64,000 nucleotides of DNA from Chitinophaga pinensis (GCA_945902745.1 CAMDNE010000008.1:1-64000); one strand, 5' to 3'. Shown: positions 52,543-62,161, numbered from the stretch's first letter. The notes: generated by a model from the sequence alone, not told the origin. Made by a program: numbers and translations.

Positions 52543-52575
52543 AATCCGGGCTTAAACCCCTAAAAGAAGATTATT

Positions 52576-52995
52576 ATGAAGAAAAGCTTACTATTTTTAA
52601 CAGCAATTGTTTTTACTTTTTCTGTTTCTGCACAAGATTGTTACAAAAAGTTTGAGGATGCATTCGCAAAAAGAGGTTCATACACCGTTGCAGACGATAT
52701 GCACAGAAACGTTATCATCAGTTATTTTGAAAAAGAAGGAACAACATGCGTTTCTGGAAAAGCGAGAGTTGAAAATGGTTTGATTATGTCAATTTTTATT
52801 CAATATGATGACAATACGTATGAATTGTTAGATAAGAAATTTTTTAATGAGAAAAAAACAGCTCCAGGAATTGTAAATGGAATTTCAGAATTGATTTATA
52901 CAGCTGATGGAGAAAAATTCAAAATTATCTTTATCGATAAATTGAAACCGAAGTCGAAAACATTGAAGGAAGTTACAATTCCAGACGATTTATAA
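52576..52995 (+). CDS. Small secreted protein of unknown function
   Basis: The 139-residue protein has a clear signal peptide (MKKSLLFLTAIVFTFSVSAQ). The mature 119 residues hold two cysteines (in AQDCYKKF and GTTCVSG) that could pair, and mixed beta/alpha content (SYTVADDMHRNVIISYFEKEG, LIYTADGEKFKIIFIDK). No known domain was recognised. It has its own promoter and terminator, so it is a single-gene transcript between gmhA (divergent) and an SDR gene. Confidence 0.82.
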   Translation: MKKSLLFLTAIVFTFSVSAQDCYKKFEDAFAKRGSYTVADDMHRNVIISYFEKEGTTCVSGKARVENGLIMSIFIQYDDNTYELLDKKFFNEKKTAPGIVNGISELIYTADGEKFKIIFIDKLKPKSKTLKEVTIPDDL

Positions 52996-53013
52996 ATCTT
53001 AAAAATTGTATTG

Positions 53014-53044
53014 AATCCCAGCTATAATAAGTTGGGATTTTTTG
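53014..53044 (+). terminator. Terminator of the small secreted-protein gene
   Basis: The stem AATCCCA/TGGGATT with a 12-nt loop is followed by T-rich sequence. It lies within a longer alternative frame of the next gene, which argues for the later SDR start. Confidence 0.75.
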
Positions 53045-53052
53045 TTTACACC

Positions 53053-53847
53053 ATGAGCTATTTTGAAAATAAAATTATTTGGATTACAGGTGCTTCTTCA
53101 GGAATTGGTGCGGAGATGGCAAAACAACTTGCCGAAAAAGGTGCTACTTTGATTCTTTCAGCTAGAAATGCAACTGCTCTAAATCTTGTCAAAAAGGAAC
53201 TGAAAAACAGTGAAAATCATTTTTGTCTGCAATTGGATCTGGAACATTCTGAAAATTTTCCGGATTTAGCAAAACAAGTGGTTGAGAAATATGCCAAGAT
53301 TGATTTCCTTTTTAATAATGGTGGTTTAAGTCAGCGTTCTACAGTTGCTGAAACAAGTTTGGAAATCGATAGACGGATTATGGAAATCAATTATTTTGGA
53401 AATATTGCTTTAACAAAAGCGGTTCTTCCTTATATGATTCAGCAAAAAAGTGGTCACATAATCGTTATTTCTAGCATTGCAGGTAAATTTGGCTTCTTTT
53501 TGCGTTCTGCATATAGTGCTTCAAAACATGCACTCTACGGGTTTTATGAAAGCTTACTTTTAGAAGAAGAAAAAAATGGAATTAGGGTAACGATTGCCTC
53601 ACCGGGTAAAATAAACACAGAGATTTCGAAACATGCTTTAAATGCGGAAGGAACAACACATGGTATAATGGATCACAACCAAGCGACAGGTATGTCAGCA
53701 GAAGAATGTGTGAAACAATTACTCTCAGCTGTATCGAAAAATAAAAAAGATGTGTTAATTGGAAACAAAGAAATAATGGCTGTTAAAATAAAGCGATTTT
53801 TTCCTGCATTATTTTGGAGAATTATTAAAAAACAATCAGCGACTTAA
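53053..53847 (+). CDS. Short-chain dehydrogenase/reductase
   Basis: The ATG at 53053 (MSYFENKIIWITGAS) gives 264 residues; a TTG start further upstream would run through a terminator hairpin. The NAD(P)-binding motif is TGASSGIGAEM. LFNNGGLSQRS is the NAG-like motif, ISSIAGKFG has the catalytic Ser, and YSASKHALYGF is the YxxxK pair. The C-terminus is basic. This is the classical SDR (DHRS7-like) type; the substrate is unknown. It is convergent with glyA across a shared terminator. Confidence 0.9.
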   Translation: MSYFENKIIWITGASSGIGAEMAKQLAEKGATLILSARNATALNLVKKELKNSENHFCLQLDLEHSENFPDLAKQVVEKYAKIDFLFNNGGLSQRSTVAETSLEIDRRIMEINYFGNIALTKAVLPYMIQQKSGHIIVISSIAGKFGFFLRSAYSASKHALYGFYESLLLEEEKNGIRVTIASPGKINTEISKHALNAEGTTHGIMDHNQATGMSAEECVKQLLSAVSKNKKDVLIGNKEIMAVKIKRFFPALFWRIIKKQSAT

Positions 53848-53854
53848 AAAATCC

Positions 53855-53889
53855 AAAAAAAAACAGCATTTATTAAATGCTGTTTTTTT
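53855..53889. terminator. Bidirectional terminator between the SDR gene and glyA
   Basis: An inverted repeat ACAGCATTTA/TAAATGCTGT is flanked by A-runs on the left and T-runs on the right, so it can stop transcription from both convergent genes. Confidence 0.85.
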
Positions 53890-53905
53890 GTGTGTGTTCT
53901 ATGTA

Positions 53906-55180
53906 TTACCACTGAAATAATGGTCTTTTGTTCATTATCGAGTTAATTTCTTCTTTTACTGATTGAATTACCGATTCATCATTCATATTCATGATTACTC
54001 TATCAATTAACTCTACAATTTCAATTATTTCTATTTCTTTCACTCCTCTAGTTGTAATTGCTGCAGTTCCGATTCTAATACCAGAGGTTACAAACGGAGA
54101 TTCTGTATCAAATGGCACCATGTTTTTATTGACAGTTATATCTGCAAGTACCAAAGTGTTTTCAGCATCTTTTCCCGTAACTCCTTTTGAACGCAAATCA
54201 ATCAACATTGAATGGTTATCAGTTCCTCCAGAAATAATATCATATCCTTTTTTCATGAAGGCGTCAGCCATAACAGCAGCATTTTTCTTAACCTGTGCCA
54301 TGTAATTTTTGTAATTGTCAGTTAACGCTTCTCCAAAAGCAACAGCTTTGGCAGCAATAACATGTTCCAAAGGTCCACCTTGAATGCCTGGAAAAACAGC
54401 TGCATCCAATAATGCCCCCATTGATCTTAAATTTCCATTATTCCATTTAATTCCAAAAGGATTTTCAAAATTATGACGCATCATAATGATTCCACCTCTT
54501 GGACCTCTTAATGTTTTATGCGTTGTTGAAGTAACGATATGACAATGATCTAAAGGGTCAGTCAATAAACCTGCAGCAATCATTCCTGCTGGATGTGAAA
54601 TATCTGCTAAAATAACAGCACCAACTTCATCGGCAATTTTGCGAATGCGGGCATAATCCCAGTCACGGCTATAAGCAGATGCACCACAAATAATCATTTT
54701 GGGTTTTTCACGCTTAGCAACTTCTTCCATCTGGTCATAATCAACTCTGCCTGTATCTTTATTTACGCCATAGAAAAATGGCTTGTATAATTTTCCTGAA
54801 AAGTTAACGGGTGAACCGTGTGTTAAATGTCCTCCATGAGACAAATCAAATCCTAGAATTTTATCTCCAGGTTGTAAACAAGCTAAAAACACTGCTGCAT
54901 TTGCTTGAGCCCCAGAATGAGGTTGAACATTTGCCCAAGTTGCGCCAAAAAGCTGACATAATCTGTCAATTGCAAGTTGTTCCACTTTGTCAACTACTTC
55001 ACAACCACCATAATATCTTTTTCCAGGCAAGCCTTCCGCATATTTATTAGTCAATACACTTCCCATTGCTTGCATCACTTCGTCGCTCACAAAATTTTCA
55101 GATGCGATTAATTCAGCTCCGTTTATTTGACGGTGTTTTTCTTCTTCGATAAGGTCAAAAATTGCTTGATCTCTTTTCAT
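53906..55180 (-). CDS. glyA: Serine hydroxymethyltransferase
   Basis: The 424-residue PLP enzyme has [69 protein letters not shown] (PLP lysine) and [20 protein letters not shown]. It converts serine and tetrahydrofolate to glycine and methylene-THF in the cytosol. An NAD-dependent epimerase gene ends 11 bp upstream, so glyA probably closes the minus-strand DinB-NlpC-epimerase-glyA transcript. Confidence 0.96.
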   Translation of the reverse strand: MKRDQAIFDLIEEEKHRQINGAELIASENFVSDEVMQAMGSVLTNKYAEGLPGKRYYGGCEVVDKVEQLAIDRLCQLFGATWANVQPHSGAQANAAVFLACLQPGDKILGFDLSHGGHLTHGSPVNFSGKLYKPFFYGVNKDTGRVDYDQMEEVAKREKPKMIICGASAYSRDWDYARIRKIADEVGAVILADISHPAGMIAAGLLTDPLDHCHIVTSTTHKTLRGPRGGIIMMRHNFENPFGIKWNNGNLRSMGALLDAAVFPGIQGGPLEHVIAAKAVAFGEALTDNYKNYMAQVKKNAAVMADAFMKKGYDIISGGTDNHSMLIDLRSKGVTGKDAENTLVLADITVNKNMVPFDTESPFVTSGIRIGTAAITTRGVKEIEIIEIVELIDRVIMNMNDESVIQSVKEEINSIMNKRPLFQW

Positions 55181-55191
55181 TCTATTGTATA

Positions 55192-56115
55192 TTAATTGGA
55201 GTAATTTTGATCGAATATTAATTTTAAACCTTCAGGTAAAGAGGTAGTTGGCTTGTAATTAGTTAAACTCATTAGTTTTTCTGAACTCCCAACTCTTCGT
55301 TCAACTTCATAATCATATCGCTTTTTAGGAGCCTCTAGATAAATGATATCTGATTTAGAATTGGTGATTGCTTTAATTTGTTTCGATAATTCTGTAATTG
55401 TCCATTCCGCTTCGTTAGCAATATTGATGATATGGCATCCATTAATATCCATTAATCTAACACAAGCCTCAACTGTATCGTCAATATAGGTGAAATCTCT
55501 TGTTTGATTTCCTGACCCAAAAACTGTAATAGCAGAATTTTCCATCGCTTGCTCAAAAAATAATGGGACAACCATGCGTGTGTCTTGGTTACCTCCATAA
55601 ACATTGAAAAATCTCAAAGAGGTAACATTTAAACCTTTTTCTTGATGGTGGGAAGCTAAATAGATTTCGTTATAGCGTTTTGCCATTGCATAAGATGTTC
55701 TTGGGTCAACCAAAACCTCTTCTGTTAATGCGCTTTCTATTGCTGAATGTCCATAAATACCACTTGTTGAAGCATACATGATTTTTTTGACATTATTGAT
55801 AAATGCAGCTTCAACAACATTTCTTGTCCCAATAACTTCCACATCCATTGTCTCAACTGGATTATCAGCAACAATGTCGACACCTAATACAGCCGCCAAA
55901 TGGAATATAAGGTCACAATTTTTACTTGCTGAAATAACAGCTTCTAAATCTCGAGTATCCCCTTTTATAAATTCAACTTTAGAATAAGTGATTTTATCTA
56001 ATTTATTTCCGCGTAATAATGAGTCAAAAACAACCACAGTATGTCCGTCATTTACTAAACGCTTTGCTAGGTTACTCCCAATAAATCCTGCTCCTCCCGT
56101 GATTAATATCTTCAT
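55192..56115 (-). CDS. NAD-dependent epimerase/dehydratase (extended SDR)
   Basis: The 307-residue protein has GGAGFIGSN (7-15), the Ser-type catalytic segment ASTSGIYG, and the YxxxK pair in [31 protein letters not shown] and [25 protein letters not shown] are sugar-nucleotide epimerase blocks. It is likely to act on a nucleotide sugar such as UDP-glucose or UDP-GlcNAc; the exact reaction is not determined. It is 11 bp upstream of glyA and 47 bp downstream of the NlpC/P60 gene. Confidence 0.88.
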   Translation of the reverse strand: MKILITGGAGFIGSNLAKRLVNDGHTVVVFDSLLRGNKLDKITYSKVEFIKGDTRDLEAVISASKNCDLIFHLAAVLGVDIVADNPVETMDVEVIGTRNVVEAAFINNVKKIMYASTSGIYGHSAIESALTEEVLVDPRTSYAMAKRYNEIYLASHHQEKGLNVTSLRFFNVYGGNQDTRMVVPLFFEQAMENSAITVFGSGNQTRDFTYIDDTVEACVRLMDINGCHIINIANEAEWTITELSKQIKAITNSKSDIIYLEAPKKRYDYEVERRVGSSEKLMSLTNYKPTTSLPEGLKLIFDQNYSN

Positions 56116-56162
56116 CTCTTTTTTTTTTCAAATATCGTTAAATTATTTTAAACTCTTTCTCA

Positions 56163-56921
56163 TTACATCCTTTTAACCGAATGCAGATTATGGGTCAATG
56201 TTTCCGTTTCTGAATGTAAAATTCCTTCTTGACTTATTAAATCTTTTCTCACAAAACCTGAAGCATGAATGATAGAACCGAGGCCATCTAAAATTCCAAC
56301 ATGAATTATTTTACCCTCCTGATTTTTAAAAAAGGATAAATCACCCGCTTCAATATCGTCAAATTCAATATCATCACCGTACTCAACTTGTTGTGATGCA
56401 TCTCTTGGCAAGTTGATATCAAAAAAACGGTAAACAACTTGAGTTAAACCTGAGCAATCAATTCCAAATGGCGTTTTTCCACCCCATAAGTATGGAGTAT
56501 TTAGATATTCTAAAGCCAAGTCAACGGGATTCGAAAAGTTAATTTCAGCTAATTCATCAATAAATGAAAATTGTTCGTTTCCAATATTGAAAGTAGTTGA
56601 ATTACCAAAAGGAATATATGAACCTCTGAAGATAGTTTGATTGCCCCATGGTGTTAATAAGCTTCGGGAAAGATGTTTTTCATAACTTAAACCGTCCAAC
56701 CATTTATTGACTTCCTTGTCGGAAAGATTATGAAGATGTTTTACATCTACAAAACCTTCGTAATTATCTGAAAAGGAGATTATCTTAGCCCAAGATCCTG
56801 AAATACTTTTAATAGTAACAATCTCTCCAAAGAGCAATTGTGTAACCATTTCTGACGCATCTTTTGCCTCAGAACGAACTGGGGAAATACTAACTATACA
56901 ATATCCTTGGCGGACAGACAT
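56163..56921 (-). CDS. NlpC/P60 cysteine peptidase with N-terminal SH3-type domain
   Basis: The 252-residue protein has SH3-like segments in residues about 5-110. The C-terminal NlpC/P60 fold has Cys156 in FGIDCSGLTQVVYRFF, catalytic His in GKIIHVGILDG, and a later His in SIIHASGFV. Family enzymes cut D-Glu-mDAP bonds in peptidoglycan stem peptides. No signal peptide is visible (MSVRQGYCIVSISP), so it may act in the cytosol on recycled muropeptides, which is inference. Its ATG overlaps the DinB stop by one base. Confidence 0.9.
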   Translation of the reverse strand: MSVRQGYCIVSISPVRSEAKDASEMVTQLLFGEIVTIKSISGSWAKIISFSDNYEGFVDVKHLHNLSDKEVNKWLDGLSYEKHLSRSLLTPWGNQTIFRGSYIPFGNSTTFNIGNEQFSFIDELAEINFSNPVDLALEYLNTPYLWGGKTPFGIDCSGLTQVVYRFFDINLPRDASQQVEYGDDIEFDDIEAGDLSFFKNQEGKIIHVGILDGLGSIIHASGFVRKDLISQEGILHSETETLTHNLHSVKRM

Positions 56922-57499
56922 TAGTTAGTTGGAAATTTAGAATGTGATAAAATAGAAAGCCCTTGTTGTAAATGTCTTTCATTATGATACACAACGAATA
57001 ATAAAGCATCACCCAATTTTAAACGTACAATTTTAGAGATAGAAATAGGAATTCTTACTTTCCGCATATTTACAGTTTGAGCTGCATCAATGATAGATAA
57101 TAATTGATTTTGACCATTTTCAAAATCGCTCAATTCATTACCTGACAATATATCGGGATTAATGATTGGATTATACGATCTTGGCGACTTGAATTTACGC
57201 TTTATATTTCTAGCGTTACCTAATTTCATTGATTTCCATGCTGATTTACCGAGAGGCGTAGAAATAAATATTTCTTTCGGTTCAGTATAACGCGTTCGTT
57301 CTATTTTTGCTAAAAAAGTAGGGTGATAATATTTTGCATATTCATTCAAATGTGCAAAAACATCATTGATACTCCATGATTCAGTGTCTTTTCTCCAGCT
57401 TTTCTGTTGCTCGTTTAAATTATTAAATTTTTTCTTAACCAGATCAATATTGGTCTGAGTAATTCTTTTCAATTCTTCTACAAGTTCGAGTGTTGTCAT
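56921..57499 (-). CDS. DinB-superfamily protein
   Basis: The start at 57499 (MTTLELVEELKRIT) gives 192 residues; the longer frame begins upstream of the promoter found here. The fold is the four-helix DinB/YfiT bundle with a likely metal-binding His set: DVFAHLNEYAKYYH and FVVYHNERHLQQG. Members include metal-dependent thiol transferases, but most are uncharacterised. It overlaps the NlpC/P60 gene by one base (TAATG) and is divergent from surE. Confidence 0.88.
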   Translation of the reverse strand: MTTLELVEELKRITQTNIDLVKKKFNNLNEQQKSWRKDTESWSINDVFAHLNEYAKYYHPTFLAKIERTRYTEPKEIFISTPLGKSAWKSMKLGNARNIKRKFKSPRSYNPIINPDILSGNELSDFENGQNQLLSIIDAAQTVNMRKVRIPISISKIVRLKLGDALLFVVYHNERHLQQGLSILSHSKFPTN

Positions 57500-57517
57500 T
57501 TTTTCTAAGATACTATT

Positions 57518-57547
57518 CAAAAGTAACACGTTTTGGATGATTAACAA
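57518..57547 (-). promoter_or_regulatory. Promoter of the DinB-NlpC transcript
   Basis: On the minus strand TTG (57547-57545), a 19-nt spacer and TACTTTTG (57525-57518) match the Bacteroidota pattern, 18 bp before the preferred DinB ATG. Confidence 0.65.
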
Positions 57548-57641
57548 TAAAAAAATCAATATTATTTAGCAACAAGTTTAGAGGTCATTTTATCAAGAAT
57601 TGTTACTTTCGTCACGGAGTGAATTTCAAATAGTAAAAGAC

Positions 57642-58403
57642 ATGAAACCTTTAATTTTTGTAACAAATGATGATGGAATTTCGGCAAAAGGAATTAGATC
57701 TCTTATAGAAGTTGCCATGGAATTTGGAGAAGTGTTGGTAATTGCACCTGATAAACCACAATCTGGAATGGGACATGCAATTACAATGAATCATCCAATT
57801 CGATTAGAAAAGTCTATCTTATTTGAAGATTGTGAGGCATATACGTGTTCAGGAACACCTGTGGATTGCGTTAAAATAGGAATTTATGAAGTAATGCATC
57901 GAAAACCCGATTTGATTCTTTCTGGAATTAATCACGGTGATAATTCTTCATCTAATGTGCTTTATTCTGGAACAATGTCTGCAGCGGTTGAAGGAGCAAT
58001 GGAAAATATACCTTCTATTGGATTTTCATTGAGTGATCATAATTCTGATGCAGATTTTTCTGAAGCAAAAGAAATTGCACGACAAATTATTCAAGATTCA
58101 TTAAATTCTGTTTTTCCTTCGCATGTCTGTTTGAATGTTAATATTCCTATGAAAAGTGAATCAAAAATCAAAGGAATTAAAATTTGTAGACAGGCACATG
58201 CATTTTGGGCTGATCGTTTTGACAAACGAATAGACCAATTTGGAAAACCATATTATTGGCTTACAGGAGAATTTTTAAATCAAGATATGGAAGAAGATAC
58301 TGATCTTTTTGCACTCGAAAATGGTTATGCAAGTGTTGTTCCAACACAATTTGATATGACAGCATATAAAGTTATTGAACAGTTTAAAAAATGGGAAATA
58401 TGA
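57642..58403 (+). CDS. surE: 5'/3'-nucleotidase SurE
   Basis: The ATG at 57642 gives 253 residues starting MKPLIFVTNDDGISAKGIRSL, the SurE metal-binding N-terminus; a longer frame adds no conserved sequence. VIAPDKPQSGMGHAITMN, CSGTPVDCVKIG and SGINHGDNSSSNVLYSGTMSAAVEGAM complete the active site. SurE removes phosphate from nucleoside monophosphates. The stop overlaps the next gene's ATG (ATGA). Confidence 0.95.
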   Translation: MKPLIFVTNDDGISAKGIRSLIEVAMEFGEVLVIAPDKPQSGMGHAITMNHPIRLEKSILFEDCEAYTCSGTPVDCVKIGIYEVMHRKPDLILSGINHGDNSSSNVLYSGTMSAAVEGAMENIPSIGFSLSDHNSDADFSEAKEIARQIIQDSLNSVFPSHVCLNVNIPMKSESKIKGIKICRQAHAFWADRFDKRIDQFGKPYYWLTGEFLNQDMEEDTDLFALENGYASVVPTQFDMTAYKVIEQFKKWEI

Positions 58404-58708
58404 AGTTTAATAAATGGACTACTCAGCACACAAAAGGCTTAATAGTAGGATTAATCTCTCCGTTGATTTTTGTCCCTTTAACGATATTGATTCTTTCCTT
58501 AGTTCAAAATTACGATTTTGACCAATTATGGCATCGATTTGTTTTGAACCGAAATTATAGAGGAATGGTTATTTCTGTTTCAGTTATTTCCAATTTAATT
58601 TGGTTCTATTTGTCTTTGAATCGTGAAAAATATGCATTTGCTCGTGCAGTGATTATTGCAACTTTTTGCTTTTTACCTTATATCATTTATGTTAAGTTCA
58701 TCGCATAA
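58400..58708 (+). CDS. Small membrane protein of unknown function between surE and lpxB
   Basis: The ATG at 58400 overlaps the surE stop by 4 bp and gives 102 residues; an ATG 9 bp upstream is also in frame. Three hydrophobic segments are visible (about 15-35, 54-73 and 84-98 of the 102). No known domain was recognised. The tight packing between surE and lpxB (the lpxB ATG is the next codon after its stop) suggests a conserved operon member, perhaps in envelope biology, but its function is unknown. Confidence 0.82.
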   Translation: MKFNKWTTQHTKGLIVGLISPLIFVPLTILILSLVQNYDFDQLWHRFVLNRNYRGMVISVSVISNLIWFYLSLNREKYAFARAVIIATFCFLPYIIYVKFIA

Positions 58709-59845
58709 ATGGATACTGCAAAAAAAATGAAACTTTATGTGATTGCTGGCGAAGCATCAGGTGATTTGCACGCAAGTAATTTAATGCGCGCATTGAAAAT
58801 AGAGAATGAGAATATTGATTTTCGTTGCTGGGGCGGTGATAAGATGGAAATGCAAGGTGGGAAAATCGTTAAACATTTTAAGGATCTTGCTTTCATGGGA
58901 TTTATTGAGGTAATTTCAAATTTGAAAACGATTCTTAAAAACATCCGTTTTTGTAAAGAGGATATTGAATTCTATCAACCTGATGCACTTATTTTAGTTG
59001 ATTATCCAGGATTTAATTTAAGAATTGCTGAATGGGCACATTCCAAAGGAATCAAAGTTATTTATTACATTTCACCACAAGTATGGGCGTGGAAGAAATC
59101 TAGAGTGCATAAAATCAAGAAGTTTGTTGATCAAATGTATGTTATTCTTCCTTTTGAAAAAGAATTTTATGCACAATTTGATTACGACGTAGCATATTTG
59201 GGTCATCCATTATTGGACGCAATTGAAGATTATCGTCACGTTGCAATTTCAAAAGAACAATTTCTCGATAACAATCAATTGGAAAATAAACCAATAATTG
59301 CAATTTTACCAGGAAGCAGAAAGCAAGAAGTTTCAGTAAAACTGCCAATCATGTTGGAAGCACTAAAATCCTTCGATGATTATCAACTTATTATTGCGGG
59401 AGCTCCAAGTTTGGATAAGTCCTTTTACGATTCACTCATTACAGAAAATGTTAAAATAATTTTCGGACAAACGTATGATTTGTTGTCCAATTCAGAAGCA
59501 GCAGTGGTTACATCTGGAACAGCAACTTTAGAAACTGCTCTATTAGGAATTCCTGAAGTGGTATGTTATAAAGGTTCGGCAATCTCTTATCAAATTGCAA
59601 AGCGACTGATAAAAATTAAATATATTTCATTGGTAAATTTAATCATGGATAGAGAAGTGGTTAAAGAGTTGATCCAAATTGAATGTACCTCTTCGAATAT
59701 TGAAAAAGAATTAAAAACCTTGTTAATAGGAGGATCCAAGAGAGTGGAAATGCTTCAAGACTTCGTTGAAATGGAGAAAATCCTTGGAAAAGGAGGCGCA
59801 AGTAAAAAAGTAGCACAATCCTTGTTGAAAACTATTCTAGGTTAA
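58709..59845 (+). CDS. lpxB: Lipid-A-disaccharide synthase
   Basis: The 378-residue glycosyltransferase has KLYVIAGEASGDLHASNLMRAL near the N-terminus. LILVDYPGFNLRIAEWAH, YYISPQVWAWKKSRVHKIKKFVDQMYVILPFEKEFY, LGHPLLD, AILPGSRKQEV and AVVTSGTATLETALLGIPEVVCYK follow. It joins UDP-diacylglucosamine and lipid X into the lipid A disaccharide at the inner membrane. The start directly follows the previous gene's stop; a second ATG (residue 7) is also possible. Confidence 0.95.
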   Translation: MDTAKKMKLYVIAGEASGDLHASNLMRALKIENENIDFRCWGGDKMEMQGGKIVKHFKDLAFMGFIEVISNLKTILKNIRFCKEDIEFYQPDALILVDYPGFNLRIAEWAHSKGIKVIYYISPQVWAWKKSRVHKIKKFVDQMYVILPFEKEFYAQFDYDVAYLGHPLLDAIEDYRHVAISKEQFLDNNQLENKPIIAILPGSRKQEVSVKLPIMLEALKSFDDYQLIIAGAPSLDKSFYDSLITENVKIIFGQTYDLLSNSEAAVVTSGTATLETALLGIPEVVCYKGSAISYQIAKRLIKIKYISLVNLIMDREVVKELIQIECTSSNIEKELKTLLIGGSKRVEMLQDFVEMEKILGKGGASKKVAQSLLKTILG

Positions 59846-59881
59846 TAGAAAATCGATTTTCTGTTGAATTATTTTTGTCCT

Positions 59882-61051
59882 GTGAAATTGTTTACCGCCT
59901 TCTTGTTTTTGATGTTTGTTTGTGCTTCGTTTGCTCAACAAATGCGAATTGGTGTTTTACGAGATTATAACATTAAGCGGATCACCTTTTCTTATAATAG
60001 TGGAAGTTATTCTATTTTTGGTGATACTTCAGATTTCGGTTCAATTCTTCCAAATGAGTTTATTGAAGTTTCAATTGAAAATGGAAAAGTTAAACTCAAA
60101 AAAGGAACAATTGAACTTGGTGATTTTCAAAAAATTTACTTGATCCAAAACAACCCAAATACTTCTCTTGTTTTAACCTCAAAAGTTCCTGTAGTAAAGC
60201 AACGCAAGTACGAAGATGATTTTGAAATTTCCTCTGATGGCAAGGAATTAGCACTCGTTAATCTTGTTGATATTGATAATTATTTGGCAGGGGTAGTCGA
60301 ATCTGAAGGCGGAGGAGGAAGGCACATCGAATATTATAAAGTTCAAGCTTTGATGAGTCGAACGTATGCAATGAAATATCGTGGAAAACATAAGAAGGAT
60401 GGATTTGATTTATGTGATGGTGTTCATTGTCAAGCATATCACAGTATGATGCGTTTGACTCCAATAATTGATTCTGCTGTTATTCAAACACACGATTTGG
60501 TCATGTTGGATTCAAAAAATCAATTGATTGATTCTTATTTTCACGCTAATTGTGGTGGACAAACCTGTGAACCCCAAGATGTTTGGAATGAGAAAATAGA
60601 TTATTTATATTCATTTATTGATACTTTTTGTATTTACACGAAGCAAGCTACTTGGGAGAAAAGAATTGACAAAACAGCATGGCAAAATTTCCTTGTTGAT
60701 AAATATGATTATCCAATTTATGATAGTACTTATTTATCTATGATATTCACATTCAATCAACCTCAACGAAAAGCATTTTATATTCATCCAGTTTTTGGGA
60801 TTCCATTGCGTGATATCAGAGAAGAGTTTGATTTAAAATCAACCTTTTTTAGTTGTCATTTAGAAGGAGAAGAAGTTGTTATTCAAGGCAGAGGCTTTGG
60901 ACATGGAGTTGGTTTGTGTCAAGAAGGAGCGATGAAAATGGCGAAGTCAGGTTTTAATTTTAGGCAAATTGCCTTGTTCTATTTTCCCAATATTTCAATT
61001 ACGAATTATTCAGAATACAAGTTTTATACGCAAAAGTATTCGCCTTTTTAA
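59882..61051 (+). CDS. SpoIID/LytB-domain protein, secreted
   Basis: A GTG at 59882 gives a clean signal peptide (KLFTAFLFLMFVCASFAQ) and about 389 residues; a TTG 18 bp upstream is the longer alternative. The SpoIID/LytB core is visible: LVNLVDIDNYLAGVVESEGGGGRHIEYYKVQALMSRTYAM with the family's catalytic-type Glu. Later come SYFHANCGGQTCEPQDVW and GRGFGHGVGLCQEGAMKMAKSGFNFRQI. SpoIID is a lytic transglycosylase acting on denuded glycan strands; related proteins occur in non-sporeformers. It follows lpxB by 36 bp and abuts the FtsB-like gene tail to tail. Confidence 0.88.
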   Translation: MKLFTAFLFLMFVCASFAQQMRIGVLRDYNIKRITFSYNSGSYSIFGDTSDFGSILPNEFIEVSIENGKVKLKKGTIELGDFQKIYLIQNNPNTSLVLTSKVPVVKQRKYEDDFEISSDGKELALVNLVDIDNYLAGVVESEGGGGRHIEYYKVQALMSRTYAMKYRGKHKKDGFDLCDGVHCQAYHSMMRLTPIIDSAVIQTHDLVMLDSKNQLIDSYFHANCGGQTCEPQDVWNEKIDYLYSFIDTFCIYTKQATWEKRIDKTAWQNFLVDKYDYPIYDSTYLSMIFTFNQPQRKAFYIHPVFGIPLRDIREEFDLKSTFFSCHLEGEEVVIQGRGFGHGVGLCQEGAMKMAKSGFNFRQIALFYFPNISITNYSEYKFYTQKYSPF

Positions 61052-61336
61052 TTATTCATAAGAGATCACGAAAATTTCTTCATTATCGCGCTTAAAGAGT
61101 TTTTCTTCTCGTGCAAAACTTTCTAATTCAGAGGTGTATTTTAATTTCTTTAACGTGAGTTTTGTTCGTGCTAATTTTTCACTCACTTCTGATTTCGCGT
61201 CTTCTAAATGCGAAAGCTTGTTGTTTTGATTGATGATAGTAAAGATGTCAATATCGTCTAGAAACAACATGTAAATGAAAAACAAACATGTTGTAAAAAT
61301 GAATTTGTTCTTGAAGTAGTTGACATATTTTCTCAT
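61052..61336 (-). CDS. FtsB/DivIC-like septum-formation protein
   Basis: The 94-residue protein has a short basic N-terminus and one membrane helix (about 11-32). A heptad-rich coiled coil (about 34-72, INQNNKLSHLEDAKSEVSEKLARTK) follows, then SFAREEKLFKRDNEEIFVI, matching the FtsB/DivIC pattern. FtsB bridges FtsL and FtsQ in the divisome. The sequence is too short to separate FtsB from DivIC, so no symbol is given. Its stop is immediately next to the SpoIID-like gene's stop. Confidence 0.85.
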   Translation of the reverse strand: MRKYVNYFKNKFIFTTCLFFIYMLFLDDIDIFTIINQNNKLSHLEDAKSEVSEKLARTKLTLKKLKYTSELESFAREEKLFKRDNEEIFVISYE

Positions 61337-61405
61337 ACGCTAAAATTAGGTTGTTCTTGTCATTAAATGGATTCAAATACAAATAGTTTTAAAACCAAAA
61401 CTGTT

Positions 61406-61434
61406 AAAAAGAAAAAGCCCCTTTCGGGGCTTCA
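61406..61434 (-). terminator. Terminator of the TPR-like secreted-protein gene
   Basis: The minus strand forms GAAGCCCC-GAAA-GGGGCTTT followed by T-rich sequence, 2 bp past the stop. Confidence 0.88.
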
Positions 61435-61435
61435 A

Positions 61436-62161
61436 TTAATTGATGATTTCATCATATTTTGTTTTGAAATCTTCATCTTCTTCGTACCATTGAGCAACCT
61501 TGTTTAAAAGTGTTTTAGCTTTATCTTTTTGTTTTGATAAGATATAACATTCGGCAGTTTGGAATACACCAATTTTCAACATGTCTTTATCTGCATCACT
61601 CCAATCTTCAATAGTTGTAATTTTAGTCAACATTGTTTCTGCTTCTTTCCAAGCTGTGTTAGCTCCACCTTTATCTGTTTTACGATATTTTGATGCACCA
61701 TCAAGGTATTTCGCTCCAATAGGGTTTTTAGTAACTTTTATATATTTAATTACCCATCCAGATGCTTTGTTATAATCTTTTGCATCTAAATCATTGTTGA
61801 TCAATTCCACTAAAGAACCTTGAAATTCATCAATAAATTCTTGAAATTCACTTAAGGCAGTGCCGTCTTTGTCATTTTTCATTGCTTTTGTTAGCGCCGC
61901 AATTGCATCTTTGTATGCATTCTTGTATTTTTCGTCATCGGAACCTGAAAGTGAAATTTTATACAAACCTTTAGCTAACCAAATGAAAGGAATAGGATCT
62001 TTTTTGAGATCATCCTTTAATGTATAGCCAGAGGATACTTTAACTAATTTCTCATAATTTGCATCAGCATAAAGAATTTTTAAATCGTCATAATTAGGTG
62101 CTTGAGCATTTACCGTTAATGCGCTAAGAACGAATAGTAATAGAGGGAGTATTTTTTTCAT
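61436..62161 (-). CDS. Secreted TPR-like helical protein of unknown function
   Basis: The 241-residue protein has a signal peptide ending at TVNAQ. The mature part is almost all helical with alternating helix pairs such as YDDLKILYADANYEKLVKVSS, DAIAALTKAMKNDKDG and QTAECYILSKQKDKAKTLLNKVAQWYEEDE. The last pair is TPR-like. Such periplasmic proteins usually serve as scaffolds; the partner is unknown. It is a single gene with its own terminator, ahead of the FtsB-like gene. Confidence 0.82.
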   Translation of the reverse strand: MKKILPLLLFVLSALTVNAQAPNYDDLKILYADANYEKLVKVSSGYTLKDDLKKDPIPFIWLAKGLYKISLSGSDDEKYKNAYKDAIAALTKAMKNDKDGTALSEFQEFIDEFQGSLVELINNDLDAKDYNKASGWVIKYIKVTKNPIGAKYLDGASKYRKTDKGGANTAWKEAETMLTKITTIEDWSDADKDMLKIGVFQTAECYILSKQKDKAKTLLNKVAQWYEEDEDFKTKYDEIIN

